From: Dehalococcoidia bacterium
GTDB lineage: Bacteria > Chloroflexota > Dehalococcoidia > Bin125
NCBI GenBank assembly: GCA_022822375.1
Contig: JAJEBU010000158.1
Location: 1 to 36,102 of the forward strand
Length of the DNA stretch: 36,102 nt
Direction of reading: 5' to 3'
Shown here: in pieces, positions 15,514 to 27,010 of the stretch
Position numbering within the stretch: position 1 is the first letter of the stretch
Layout: each line of letters opens with the position of its first letter
The notes under the pieces: model-generated
What the model saw: only the letters and a program-made list of their open reading frames with translations
Database searches by the model: none
Told to the model about the DNA's origin: nothing
Program-made: the position numbers and the translations under genes

Positions 15514-15602
15514 CTCATCCACACGCTCCACCGCCGACCCGTGGGCAGGTATCGAACATGACAGAAGGATGGCGGGCGGGGCGCTAGGCTCAGTCAAACG
15601 CC

Positions 15603-15741
15603 GTTGGACTTTAATCCGGTCCCGTGAGGCCGGGAAGGTCAACCGAATGCCTGGACGCGATCCGCACCCGCAGACCATCTTGGCGTACGCCGCGCAGGCG
15701 TGGTATTGCCCGTTGAACCAGCGTTCTGCGCTGGTTTTCTT
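15603..15741 (+). promoter_or_regulatory. PyrR-responsive attenuator of the pyr operon
   Basis: Three elements can be read. (1) A PyrR-binding hairpin at 15603-15643: lower stem GACTTT/AAGGTC plus GTT/AAC, an internal bulge, upper stem CCGG/CCGG and the loop TCCCGTGAGG, which matches the known PyrR loop consensus (UCCnnnGAGG). (2) An antiterminator in which GGTCAAC (15637-15643), the 3' strand of that hairpin, pairs with GTTGAACC (15712-15719) with one bulged A. (3) An intrinsic terminator at 15716-15741. Pairings 1 and 2 exclude each other, and 2 overlaps the terminator arm. UMP-bound PyrR would stabilise the hairpin, favour the terminator and switch off the operon; low UMP leaves the antiterminator. 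Confidence 0.85.
15716..15741 (+). terminator. Intrinsic terminator of the pyr leader
   Basis: AACCAGCG (15716-15723) and CGCTGGTT (15729-15736) form an eight-pair stem with loop TTCTG, followed by TTCTT. It lies 18 nt before the pyrR ATG and is the terminator arm of the attenuator. Confidence 0.8.
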
Positions 15742-15759
15742 GTATGCGGGGACCGTCCG

Positions 15760-16308
15760 ATGATGCAGTCGATGGACGGCCCTGCCATCGACCGCGCCAT
15801 CGCGCGGATCGCCCACGAGATCGTGGAGCGCCACCCTGATCCCGAGCCGCTGGTGCTGGTCGGCATGCGCACCCGCGGCGTCCCGCTGGCGGAACGCCTC
15901 GCGCGGCGCGTCGAGAGCATCGACCACCGCCGCGTCCCGGTCGGCGCGATTGACATCTCGCTGTACCGCGACGACCTGGCGCAGCGCCCGCAGACTCGGA
16001 TGCAGCCCTCTCGGATTCCTGTCGACATCGACGGCGCGGTGATCGTCCTGGTCGACGATGTGCTCTACACCGGCCGCTCGATCCGCGCCGCGCTGGACGC
16101 GCTGATCCACTACGGACGACCGGCCTCGATTGAGCTCGCCGTGTTGATCGACCGTGGGCACCGTGAGCTGCCGATCCGCGCCGATTACGTGGGCAAGAAC
16201 GTCCCCACCCGGCGCAGCGACGATGTGCGCGTGTCGCTGGTCGAGATCGACGAGGTCGACACCGACCAGGTCTCGGTGTTTGCGGAGGAGCTGGCCAATG
16301 GTCGCTAG
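15760..16308 (+). CDS. pyrR: PyrR bifunctional regulator / uracil phosphoribosyltransferase
   Basis: 182 residues starting at ATG 15760 (a second ATG follows directly), with GGGGA 7 nt upstream. The PRPP-binding motif is [21 protein letters not shown], and the [12 protein letters not shown] segment near the C-terminus is typical of PyrR. It binds the leader of the pyr transcript in response to UMP and may also make UMP from uracil. Its gene is immediately behind the attenuator, so it controls itself. The pyrB start overlaps the last 11 nt of pyrR. Confidence 0.95.
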   Translation: MMQSMDGPAIDRAIARIAHEIVERHPDPEPLVLVGMRTRGVPLAERLARRVESIDHRRVPVGAIDISLYRDDLAQRPQTRMQPSRIPVDIDGAVIVLVDDVLYTGRSIRAALDALIHYGRPASIELAVLIDRGHRELPIRADYVGKNVPTRRSDDVRVSLVEIDEVDTDQVSVFAEELANGR

Positions 16309-17329
16309 ACCTCCGACCGAATCTGTCGTGCCAGCGGCGCCGTCGCTGCTGACACCCTTCGCCGAGCCTGCGGCGGGTTGGACTCGCCGGCATCTGCTGG
16401 ACGTGGACACGTTCTCGCGCGGCGAGATAGCGCAGGTGCTCGACACCGCCGGCGCGATGGCCGAAGTGCTCTCCCGCAAGGTCGCGCGGACGCCGGCGCT
16501 GAACGGCGTGACCATCTTCAACCTCTTCTATGAAGCATCGACGCGGACGCGGTCGTCGTTCGAGTTGGCCGGCAAGATTCTCGGCGCTGACGTGATCAAC
16601 GTCTCTGGCTCCGGCTCCTCGATCGAGAAGGGCGAGTCGCTGATTGAAACGCTGAACACGATCGCCGCCGTTGGCGCGGACGCCGTCGTGATGCGGCATG
16701 GCGCGTCCGGCGCGCCCTGGCTGGCCGCGCGGACGATCCCCGGCCACATCATCAACGCCGGCGACGGACAGCACGCGCATCCCACGCAAGCGCTGCTTGA
16801 CGCCTTCGTGCTGCGCGAGGAGTTTGGCGACCTGACTGGCCGACAGATCGTCATCGTTGGCGACATCTTGCACTCGCGCGTGGCCCGATCCAACATCTGG
16901 TCGCTCACGACGCTGGGCGCGCAGGTGACGCTGGTCGCGCCGCGTCCGCTGCTGCCCGCAGCGCTCGCGCCGGGCGCGTCCCAACCCGAACATCCGCTGG
17001 GCTTGCCCAATGTGCGCGTCTGCGCAGACCTCGACGACGCCATCGTCGGTGCCGACGCTGTGATGGCGCTGCGCATCCAGAACGAGCGGCTGCGCGGCAA
17101 GCTGCTGCCGTCCACAGCGGAGTACGCGCGCCGCTACCAAATCACGGCCGAGCGCATGTCCCAGGCCGCGCCTCACGCCATCGTGATGCATCCGGGCCCC
17201 ATGAACGAGGGGGTCGAGATTGCGGTCGACGTCGCGCACAGCCCACAGAGTCGGATTGAGGCCCAGGTCTCGGCCGGACTGGCCGTACGGATGGCGATCC
17301 TCTTCCTCCTGATTCGAGGCAGCGCATGA
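16298..17329 (+). CDS. pyrB: Aspartate carbamoyltransferase catalytic subunit
   Basis: 343 residues from the ATG at 16298, inside the last codons of pyrR. The carbamoyl-phosphate motif STRTRSSFE, the HPTQALLD motif and the [11 protein letters not shown] ending identify aspartate transcarbamylase, which joins carbamoyl phosphate to aspartate. No pyrI regulatory chain is nearby; in this operon type the catalytic trimer often partners with PyrC. An N-terminal extension of about 30 residues precedes the first conserved helix ([13 protein letters not shown]). It overlaps pyrC by ATGA, so translation is coupled. Confidence 0.96.
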   Translation: MVARPPTESVVPAAPSLLTPFAEPAAGWTRRHLLDVDTFSRGEIAQVLDTAGAMAEVLSRKVARTPALNGVTIFNLFYEASTRTRSSFELAGKILGADVINVSGSGSSIEKGESLIETLNTIAAVGADAVVMRHGASGAPWLAARTIPGHIINAGDGQHAHPTQALLDAFVLREEFGDLTGRQIVIVGDILHSRVARSNIWSLTTLGAQVTLVAPRPLLPAALAPGASQPEHPLGLPNVRVCADLDDAIVGADAVMALRIQNERLRGKLLPSTAEYARRYQITAERMSQAAPHAIVMHPGPMNEGVEIAVDVAHSPQSRIEAQVSAGLAVRMAILFLLIRGSA

Positions 17330-18654
17330 CGGCGGAGAGACAGCTGATCGTTCGCGGCGGACGGGTGATCGATCCCGCATCTGGCACTGACGCGCTGCTC
17401 GACGTGCGTGTCGTGGACGGCCGCATCGCCGAAGTTGGCGCCGCACTGTCCAACGCAACGGCTGAAGTGATCGACGCGACGGGACTCGTGGTGTCGCCGG
17501 GGTTCGTCGATCTGCACGTCCACCTGCGAGAACCGGGACAGGAACACAAGGAGACCATCGCGTCGGGCGCGCGCGCGGCGGCTCGGGGCGGCTTCACGAC
17601 GATCTGCGCGATGCCCAACACCCTGCCAGCGATGGACACAGCAGCCACCATTGACGCCGTCGTTCAGCGCGCGCGGAACGCGGACTGCCGCGTATTGCCG
17701 ATCGGCGCGGTGACGGTCGGCCGTCGCGGCCAGGAACTGACTGAGCTCGCCTCGCTACGTGACGCAGGCGCGGTCGCGGTCTCCGACGACGGCGACGCGG
17801 TCGCTGACAACGCGATCGCGCGGCGAGCGTACGAGTACCTCGCTGATCTTGACCTGCCCTTGGCCGAGCACTGCGAAGACCCTGGTCTCTCCCAATCCGG
17901 CGTGATGCACGAGGGCGCCGTCTCAGCGCGGCTTGGTCTGCGCGGACAGCCGGCTCAGGCGGAGCTCGCCATCGTTCAGCGAGACATCGCACTGGCCGAT
18001 GCGGCCGGCGCGCAGTTCCACGGCTGCCACATCTCGACCGAAGCGGCCCTCGCGGCCATCGGCGACGCCCGCGCCCGCGGTCTGCGCGTGACCGCCGAGG
18101 TCACGCCGCATCATCTCTTCCTCTCGCACGACGCCGTCGCCGGCGACAGCGCGGAACTGCTCTACGACACCAACGCCAAGGTCAATCCGCCGCTGCGCAC
18201 CGACGCCGACATCGAGGCCTGCATTGCAGCGCTCGCAGCGGGCGTCGTGCAGGCAGTGGCGACCGATCATGCGCCGCACGCCGCCGTGGACAAGTGCTGC
18301 GAGTTTGACCGCGCCGCCTTTGGCATCTCCGGATTGGAATCCGCCTGGCCGGTCGTCAACACGCTGGTCTCTCGCGGTCGTCTCTCACTGGCCGACGCCA
18401 TTGAGCGGATGACGATTGGCCCCGTGCGGGCATGGAATCTGGACACGGGGGATCTGCGCGGGCTGGGCTCGCTCGGTGTCGGCGCACCGGCGGACATCAC
18501 CCTGCTCGCGACGGATGCGTCGTTCACGGTCGACCCCGAACAATGGGAGTCCGCCGGAAAGAACACACCGCTGGCCGGTCATCTGTTGACAGGCGCCGTC
18601 GCAGCGACGATCTCACAAGGACGCATCGTTTGGGATGGACGGGAGTCGGCATGA
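17326..18654 (+). CDS. pyrC: Dihydroorotase
   Basis: 442 residues of the class I dihydroorotase/allantoinase type. The metal-binding DLHVHLREPG (about 63-72) is followed by GGFTTICAMPNT, later histidine segments EHCED and HGCHIST, and ATDHAPHA with the catalytic aspartate. It cyclises carbamoyl aspartate to dihydroorotate. Starts with the ATG in the pyrB ATGA overlap and ends in an ATGA overlap with carA. Confidence 0.95.
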   Translation: MTAERQLIVRGGRVIDPASGTDALLDVRVVDGRIAEVGAALSNATAEVIDATGLVVSPGFVDLHVHLREPGQEHKETIASGARAAARGGFTTICAMPNTLPAMDTAATIDAVVQRARNADCRVLPIGAVTVGRRGQELTELASLRDAGAVAVSDDGDAVADNAIARRAYEYLADLDLPLAEHCEDPGLSQSGVMHEGAVSARLGLRGQPAQAELAIVQRDIALADAAGAQFHGCHISTEAALAAIGDARARGLRVTAEVTPHHLFLSHDAVAGDSAELLYDTNAKVNPPLRTDADIEACIAALAAGVVQAVATDHAPHAAVDKCCEFDRAAFGISGLESAWPVVNTLVSRGRLSLADAIERMTIGPVRAWNLDTGDLRGLGSLGVGAPADITLLATDASFTVDPEQWESAGKNTPLAGHLLTGAVAATISQGRIVWDGRESA

Positions 18655-19814
18655 GCGGAACGAGCGACTGGGCCGAACATCACGAGGCGGCGTTGGTGCT
18701 GGCCGATGGCGCGGTCTTCCGCGGCACGGGCATCGGCGCCGCCGCCGACACCTGGGGCGAAGTCGTCTTCAACACTTCCATGACCGGGTACCAGGAGATG
18801 CTGACCGATCCGTCCTACGCCGGCCAGATTCTGGTCCTGACCTATCCGTTGATCGGAAACTACGGCATCGACCCGCCGATCGACGAGTCGCGACAGGTGC
18901 AAGTGCGCGGTCTCGTGGTTCGCTCGGAGTGCGACACGCCGTCGCACCCGCGCGGCGGCATGAGGCTGCACGACTACCTCGCGGCAGCGGACATCCCGGG
19001 CATCGCCGGCGTCGACACCCGCGCAATCACGCGGCGGATCCGGCACGACGGTGTGATGCTCGGCGTGATTGTCCCGATCCAGGACGTCGACGCCGCCCAG
19101 CAGCGTCTCGCAGAGCTGCCCGCCTACGACTCGCAGGACTTCATCAGCGTGGGCGTCGAGCAGCCGTACCGCTGGAGCGATGGGCGTCCCCAGCAGATCG
19201 CCGATACGTCGGCGGAGCCGGGCCCGCACATCGTGGTGCTCGACGAGGGGCTGAAGTACAACATCCTCCGCCATTTGCGGACGCGCGGCTGTCAAGTGAC
19301 CGCGATGCCGCCGAGCTCGAGCGCCGCCGACATCCTCGCCGTCAAGCCCGACGGAGTGCTGCTCTCGCCTGGTCCTGGCGATCCGCAACTGCGCGATGTC
19401 CAGGTGGCCGCGGCCAAGGCGCTGATCGGGAACCTGCCCGTCATGGGCATCTGTATGGGACACCAGGTGCTCGGACGCGCCTTTGGAGCGGACACCTTCA
19501 AGCTCAAGTTCGGGCACCGCGGCGGGAACCATCCTGTGCTCGAGACCGCGACCGGCCGCGTCGCCATCACGGCGCAGAATCACGGCTACGCCGTCGATCC
19601 AGACGCGCTCGCTGCTGACGTCGACGTCACCCACATCAACCTGCATGATTCGACCGTCGAGGGTCTGGCCCACCGCACCGAGCCGGTCTTCTCGATCCAG
19701 TACCACGCCGAAGCATCGCCGGGGCCGCTGGACAACGGGCACCTCTTCGACCGCTTTCTAAATCTGATCGCCGAAGCCTCGCCTCACGGATCGGCGAAAG
19801 GGAGAGTCCGATGA
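18651..19814 (+). CDS. carA: Carbamoyl-phosphate synthase small (glutaminase) subunit
   Basis: 387 residues, normal for CarA. The N-terminal half has GAVFRGTGIG, FNTSMTGYQEMLTDPSYAGQ and GVDTRAITRRIR. The C-terminal class I glutamine amidotransferase domain has GLKYNILRHL, SPGPGDP, the nucleophile in MGICMGHQVLG, and the histidine/glutamate in QYHAEASPGP. It supplies ammonia from glutamine to CarB. The ATG at 18651 overlaps the pyrC stop, and the stop overlaps the acetyltransferase start by ATGA. Confidence 0.97.
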   Translation: MSGTSDWAEHHEAALVLADGAVFRGTGIGAAADTWGEVVFNTSMTGYQEMLTDPSYAGQILVLTYPLIGNYGIDPPIDESRQVQVRGLVVRSECDTPSHPRGGMRLHDYLAAADIPGIAGVDTRAITRRIRHDGVMLGVIVPIQDVDAAQQRLAELPAYDSQDFISVGVEQPYRWSDGRPQQIADTSAEPGPHIVVLDEGLKYNILRHLRTRGCQVTAMPPSSSAADILAVKPDGVLLSPGPGDPQLRDVQVAAAKALIGNLPVMGICMGHQVLGRAFGADTFKLKFGHRGGNHPVLETATGRVAITAQNHGYAVDPDALAADVDVTHINLHDSTVEGLAHRTEPVFSIQYHAEASPGPLDNGHLFDRFLNLIAEASPHGSAKGRVR

Positions 19815-20287
19815 CCCACCACAAGCCCGCGCCTGAGTCTGATGTGGTCTACCGTCTGGCCACCGCGGACGACGCACTCGCGATTGCCGCTGTCATCCGC
19901 GATGTGGTGGAAGGCCCCAATCCAGTCGTGTTCGACCGTCCCTGGGACAGCGACGAAGTGCTGATGTGGCGTCGCCGGCTGGGAAACAGCGGCGCGATCT
20001 ACGTCGCGATCGAGGGCGGCGCATTGATCGGGTTCGGCTCGCTCGACTACGACACGCGCGTGCCCGACACGGCCACGCTCGGCGTCTGGCTGCGTTCCGA
20101 ATGGCGGCGTCGTGGGATTGGGCGCGTCTTGGCCGAGCATCTGCTCGCCCACGCGCGGGAGCAGCGCTTCAGCCGCATCGTCGGATCGCTGCCCGACAAC
20201 AACGAGGCCGCGCTCGCCTTCCTCAGCTCGATCGGAGCGCTCGCTCCGCTGATCAACCCCGATTCCCGATTCGAACTGCCGCTCTAG
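19811..20287 (+). CDS. GNAT-family N-acetyltransferase embedded in the pyr operon
   Basis: 158 residues. VVYRLATADDALAIAAVIRD opens the GNAT fold, the acetyl-CoA pyrophosphate loop is RRRGIGRVLAEHLL (about 98-111), and DNNEAALAFLSSIG is the typical C-terminal helix. The substrate is unknown. It starts in an ATGA overlap with carA and ends 44 nt before carB, so it is translated within the carA-carB unit. An acetyltransferase here is not part of the pathway; it might acetylate a protein or small molecule linked to it, or be a chance insertion. Confidence 0.88.
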   Translation: MTHHKPAPESDVVYRLATADDALAIAAVIRDVVEGPNPVVFDRPWDSDEVLMWRRRLGNSGAIYVAIEGGALIGFGSLDYDTRVPDTATLGVWLRSEWRRRGIGRVLAEHLLAHAREQRFSRIVGSLPDNNEAALAFLSSIGALAPLINPDSRFELPL

Positions 20288-20331
20288 CGGCCCATCCGAC
20301 GATGACGATGTGCGCTGAAGTGGAGGCATGA

Positions 20332-23658
<3,327 letters not shown>

Positions 23659-23662
23659 CCGC

Positions 23663-24469
23663 ATGCGACGCGCTCGCGCCGAGCTGGTCGAGACTGAGGA
23701 AATCTACCCCGGCACGTTCGTGACCTGGTACGACGCGCCCGCGCTGGCGCAGCACGCCGCGCCGGGACAGTTCGTGATGGTCGACCCTGGCGCAGAGCGC
23801 GGATCGAGCGATCCGCTGCTGCCGCGCGCGTTCTCCTACTACCGCTTCCGCTACGCGAGCGCGGCCAGTTCTGATCGGCAGTTCGCATTGCTCTACAGCG
23901 TCATCGGCCGCGTCACGGAGCGAATGGCGTCGATGCGTCCCGGCGACGGCGTCGACATGCTCGGTCCGCTGGGCAAGGGCTTCGACGTGCGGCGGACGGC
24001 GTCGAACCTGCTGCTCGTGGGCGGCGGCGTTGGCATCGCGCCCCTGGTGGCGCTCGCTGACGCGCAAGCAGAGCACGGCGGCCGTGCGCCGTCCATCGTG
24101 CTCTGCTTCGGCGCGCGCTCTGCCGACGGCGTCTATCCCGCCGAGCTGTTGCCGCCGCAGGTGGAGTACCAGGTCGCGACCGAAGACGGTTCGATGGGAC
24201 GGCAGGGCTTCGTCACCGACCTCTTCGCCGAGTATCTCAGCTGGGCCGACCAGTCGTTCGCATGCGGCCCGGTGCCGATGTTTCGAGCCATGTCGCCCAT
24301 CGTCCGTCGCGACGGCCTGAACCGCTCCGTCCAGATCCTGATGGAGACGGAAATGGCATGCGGCACCGGCCTTTGCTACGGCTGCGCCGTCTTCACCAAA
24401 CGCGGCGTCAAGCTCTGCTGCAAAGACGGCCCTCGCTTCGAGCTGTTGGATGTGTATCCCGGCGGCTGA
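23663..24469 (+). CDS. pyrK: Dihydroorotate dehydrogenase B electron-transfer subunit (PyrK)
   Basis: 268 residues. The N-terminal FAD domain contains APGQFVMVDPG and RAFSYYRF, the NAD domain begins LLLVGGGVGIAPLVAL, and the C-terminus has the [2Fe-2S] cysteine cluster CGTGLCYGCAVFTKRG..LCCKDGPRFEL. PyrK passes electrons from class 1B dihydroorotate dehydrogenase (PyrD) to NAD+. The gene is last in the operon, 4 nt after carB. The partner pyrD, which usually follows, is not in the window. Confidence 0.92.
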   Translation: MRRARAELVETEEIYPGTFVTWYDAPALAQHAAPGQFVMVDPGAERGSSDPLLPRAFSYYRFRYASAASSDRQFALLYSVIGRVTERMASMRPGDGVDMLGPLGKGFDVRRTASNLLLVGGGVGIAPLVALADAQAEHGGRAPSIVLCFGARSADGVYPAELLPPQVEYQVATEDGSMGRQGFVTDLFAEYLSWADQSFACGPVPMFRAMSPIVRRDGLNRSVQILMETEMACGTGLCYGCAVFTKRGVKLCCKDGPRFELLDVYPGG

Positions 24470-24480
24470 GGTGAGCTTCG

Positions 24481-24819
24481 ATGCCAGAGATTCCCTACGG
24501 CGGCATCACGGGAAACGATGCGACTGATGAGCATCTGTGGAAGCACGGGCTCATCTTTCGTGACGCGGTCTCTGTGTGGGAGGGGCCGGCGTAGTACTTC
24601 GCTCAAGGGGAATCCTCAATGGTCGTTGCGTCGGGAGAACTGCGTACGCGTCCAGCACGCACGATCATGATTGGCCCCGATCGAAGGGGACTCTTGCTGA
24701 CTGTGATCTTGACATTGCCGGGACAGGACGAGGTGGCGCACGTGGTAACCGGTTGGGCGTCAACACCCGGTGAACAATCCCGTTACCATCAGCCTGGAGG
24801 AAGGATGCGGGTCCGATGA
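24481..24819 (+). pseudogene. BrnT-like toxin, interrupted by an in-frame TAG
   Basis: The frame from ATG 24481 reads MPEIPYGGITGNDATDEHLW then KHGLIFRDAVSVWEGPA, meets TAG at 24592-24594 (codon 38) and continues in the same frame as YFAQGESS...GEQSRYHQPGGRMRVR to a TGA at 24817-24819. Aligned with the intact copy at 33485, the TAG stands at the Lys codon of WEGPAKFF; the rest aligns with little length difference (112 against 111 codons). The toxin fold (short helix with H-LW-HG, then five strands) is like BrnT RNases. A single substitution is the simplest explanation. The second half could restart at ATG 24619. It overlaps the antitoxin by ATGA. Confidence 0.75.
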
Positions 24820-25088
24820 GCGAACCACCGACTGACCAGGGTGATGAGTGGCACTCGATGAACCCTTCTATTGAGGAGGCGCGTGAGCTTCCCGTTGACC
24901 ATTCCAGGAAGGGGCCAGGTCGCTTCACCATCGAGGTGAGCTTCAATCGTCAAGAGATTGATCGGATCTATGACGGCCTGCCACGAGGTCCGCTTGGGAT
25001 CACTCGGTTCATCAAGGAGGCCGCACTCGCTGAGGCCGACCGTCGCGCTACGGAGATTGATGCCCACGAGTTGCAGGAAGCTGACTAG
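24816..25088 (+). CDS. BrnA/CopG-like antitoxin of the first cassette
   Basis: 90 residues. The N-terminal half is acidic and probably flexible. The C-terminal half FTIEVSFNRQEIDRIYDGLP and GITRFIKEAALAEADRRATE has the strand-helix-helix order of ribbon-helix-helix DNA-binding antitoxins. The second copy (33820) shares this core. A GGAGGAAGGATG ribosome site lies inside the end of the toxin frame, so the antitoxin can be made although the toxin upstream is broken. Function of the family is inferred from the toxin partner and gene order. Confidence 0.72.
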   Translation: MSEPPTDQGDEWHSMNPSIEEARELPVDHSRKGPGRFTIEVSFNRQEIDRIYDGLPRGPLGITRFIKEAALAEADRRATEIDAHELQEAD

Positions 25089-25104
25089 TGAGAGCGGAGC
25101 GGTG

Positions 25105-25950
25105 ATGAATCGTGAAGCTCGGTTGATTCTGGATGGGCTGGTCTTCCCCGAGGGCCCGCGATGGTTTGAAGGACGGTTGTGGTTCTCGGACATGCATGCG
25201 CATGAGGTCGTCGCGGTGACGCCCGATGGCGAGCGGGAGACGATCGTCGAGGTACCACATCAACCATCGGGACTGGGCTTCCTGCCCGACGGACGGCTGC
25301 TGATCGTCTCGATGCTGGACCGCAAGCTGCTGCGCCTGGACCCTGACGGTCTGTGGGACGTGGCTGACCTGTCGACGCTCGCGCCCTTCCACTGCAACGA
25401 CATGGTGACCGACGCGGAGGGCAACTCATACATCGGCAACTTTGGCTTCGACCTGACGGCCGGCGACTCGCCGAAGGCCACCAACCTGGTGCTGGTCAGG
25501 CCCGACGGCGACGCCTCCGTCGTCGCAGATGGTCTGCAGTTTCCGAACGGTACGGTCATTACTCCAGACGGCAAGACGCTGATTGTCGGCGAGAGTTGGG
25601 GCCAGCGGCTGACGGCGTTTGACATCGAGTCCGACGCGACGCTCTCCAACCAGCGTGTCTGGGCCGATCTCGGGTTCCCGCCGGACGGCATCTGTCTCGA
25701 TGCCGAAGGCGCGATCTGGGTCGCGGTGCCGACCAACCCCGGTGCGCTGGTGCGCGTCGCCGCGGGCGGCGAGGTGCTGGAGCGAATCCCCGTCTCCGAA
25801 ATGGGCGTGTACGCCTGCATGCTGGGCGGCGCCGAGCGCAAGACGCTGTTCTCCCTGGAGGCTCCGACATCGAATCCGCAGCCAGGCGACCCGCGCCTGG
25901 GCCGGATTCGAGCGTTCGACGTCGAGGTCGGCGGCGCGGGAATGCCCTAG
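25105..25950 (+). CDS. SMP-30/gluconolactonase/LRE-family protein
   Basis: 281 residues. The segment FPEGPRWFEGRLWFSDMHAHEV at about 13-34 is the SMP-30 start with the metal-binding glutamate, followed by propeller signatures CNDMVTDAEGNSYIGNFG, LQFPNGTVITPDGKTLIVGES and DGICLDAEGAIWVAVP. A six-bladed, metal-dependent lactone hydrolase is likely; the substrate (sugar lactone or other) is unknown. The start is the ATG at 25105 (a GTG lies three bases before). It follows the antitoxin by 16 nt and its stop overlaps the next gene by one base. Confidence 0.9.
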   Translation: MNREARLILDGLVFPEGPRWFEGRLWFSDMHAHEVVAVTPDGERETIVEVPHQPSGLGFLPDGRLLIVSMLDRKLLRLDPDGLWDVADLSTLAPFHCNDMVTDAEGNSYIGNFGFDLTAGDSPKATNLVLVRPDGDASVVADGLQFPNGTVITPDGKTLIVGESWGQRLTAFDIESDATLSNQRVWADLGFPPDGICLDAEGAIWVAVPTNPGALVRVAAGGEVLERIPVSEMGVYACMLGGAERKTLFSLEAPTSNPQPGDPRLGRIRAFDVEVGGAGMP

Positions 25951-26525
25951 TGGCGGACACGACCGGCAAGGCTGCTCTGCGACGTCGTCTGCGCGAGATG
26001 CTCGCGTCGCTGCCCGAGGAGTTGGTCGACGGTTGGTCGACCGCGGCGATGTCCCGATTGACCGGAGGAGCGCTCTGGCGAAACGCCTCGTCCATCCACA
26101 CCTACGTCGGATCGCTGCCCGGTGAGGTGCGAACCTCACGGTTGATTGAACGCGCGCTGGACGAGCGCAAGTCGGTTGTCTGCCCTCGCATTCGGCCGCA
26201 CGGACAGCTCGATCACCACGACGTGACGTCGCTGTCGCAGTTGTCCGATGGTGCATTCGGTGTTCGAGAACCTGATCCGCAGTTGGCGCGTCCGGCAGAG
26301 ACGGCGATGTCAGACGTGATCATCGTGCCCGGCGTTGGGTTCTGCCTGGACGGCTCGCGGCTGGGGATCGGCGGTGGATACTACGACCGCCTATTGAGCT
26401 CGCACGACGGGGCTCGAGTCGCGTTAGCGTTTGAGTGCCAGATCGCAGATTCCCTGCCTCAAGCGGCGCATGACCAGCGCGTTGATCTGATCGTGACGGA
26501 GCTACGAGTGATTCAATGCCGCTGA
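25950..26525 (+). CDS. 5-formyltetrahydrofolate cyclo-ligase family protein
   Basis: 191 residues from GTG 25950, overlapping the stop of the preceding gene. The ATP-binding signature GSRLGIGGGYYDRLL (about 134-148) and the VIIVPGVGFCLDG lead-in identify MTHFS, which converts 5-formyl-THF to methenyl-THF with ATP. The N-terminal KAALRRRLREMLASL is the usual helix of this enzyme. It is followed by the GyrI-like gene with a 10-nt overlap. Confidence 0.9.
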   Translation: MADTTGKAALRRRLREMLASLPEELVDGWSTAAMSRLTGGALWRNASSIHTYVGSLPGEVRTSRLIERALDERKSVVCPRIRPHGQLDHHDVTSLSQLSDGAFGVREPDPQLARPAETAMSDVIIVPGVGFCLDGSRLGIGGGYYDRLLSSHDGARVALAFECQIADSLPQAAHDQRVDLIVTELRVIQCR

Positions 26526-26974
26526 TCTCGCATCTGGCCCGGCGCCAAGCCGCCGTGTTTCACGCTGTCACGACTCGGCCTGAGCTGATCGGGGCGTTCG
26601 CCGAACTCTACCCAGCCGTCTGGCAGGCGCTGCAGGAGCAGGGACCGCCCGAACTCGGCGCAGTGGTCGCCGTCTACCACCAAATCGGGGAGGCAGAGCT
26701 GGTGCTCTCGGCCGGCGTCGAGGTGCCGGACGATTTCACGCCGCGCGATCCATTGGCGAGCCTCCAGCTGGGCGGCGGCGACGCGGGCAAGGTTGATCAC
26801 TGGGGCCCGTACGTCTTCGACGATTTTCGAGTCACGCAGGCGCAGCTGGAAGCGGCCCTGGCCGAGGCAGGCCGCACGCCGACAGGTCAGGTCATCGAGC
26901 GTTACTTGACGGTGCCCGAGGACGAACCTGACCAATCGAAGTGGCACACGGAGATCTGGCTGCCATTGGCGTAG
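26516..26974 (+). CDS. GyrI-like small-molecule-binding domain protein, copy 1
   Basis: 152 residues of the SOUL/GyrI-like (AraC effector-binding) fold: an N-terminal strand RRQAAVFHAVTTRPEL, a helix with FAELYPAVWQALQEQG, a central AVYHQ strand and the closing WHTEIWLPLA. Such stand-alone domains bind or hydrolyse small hydrophobic molecules; no DNA-binding part is present. It overlaps the MTHFS gene by 10 nt and is followed 36 nt later by a paralogue. Confidence 0.82.
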   Translation: MPLISHLARRQAAVFHAVTTRPELIGAFAELYPAVWQALQEQGPPELGAVVAVYHQIGEAELVLSAGVEVPDDFTPRDPLASLQLGGGDAGKVDHWGPYVFDDFRVTQAQLEAALAEAGRTPTGQVIERYLTVPEDEPDQSKWHTEIWLPLA

Positions 26975-27010
26975 CATCGGTCGAGCCCACCGTCAGAGAG
27001 GAACGAGCCC

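Noticed and set aside
15558-15590. pyr operon promoter (ATGACA and TAGGCT)
   Set aside because: The two boxes are 21 nt apart, too far for a normal sigma70 promoter, so I do not call it although the operon promoter should lie near here.
15611-17458. Long minus-strand open frame opposite pyrR and pyrB
   Set aside because: Arginine-rich translation, overlapping two clearly identified genes; a GC-bias shadow.
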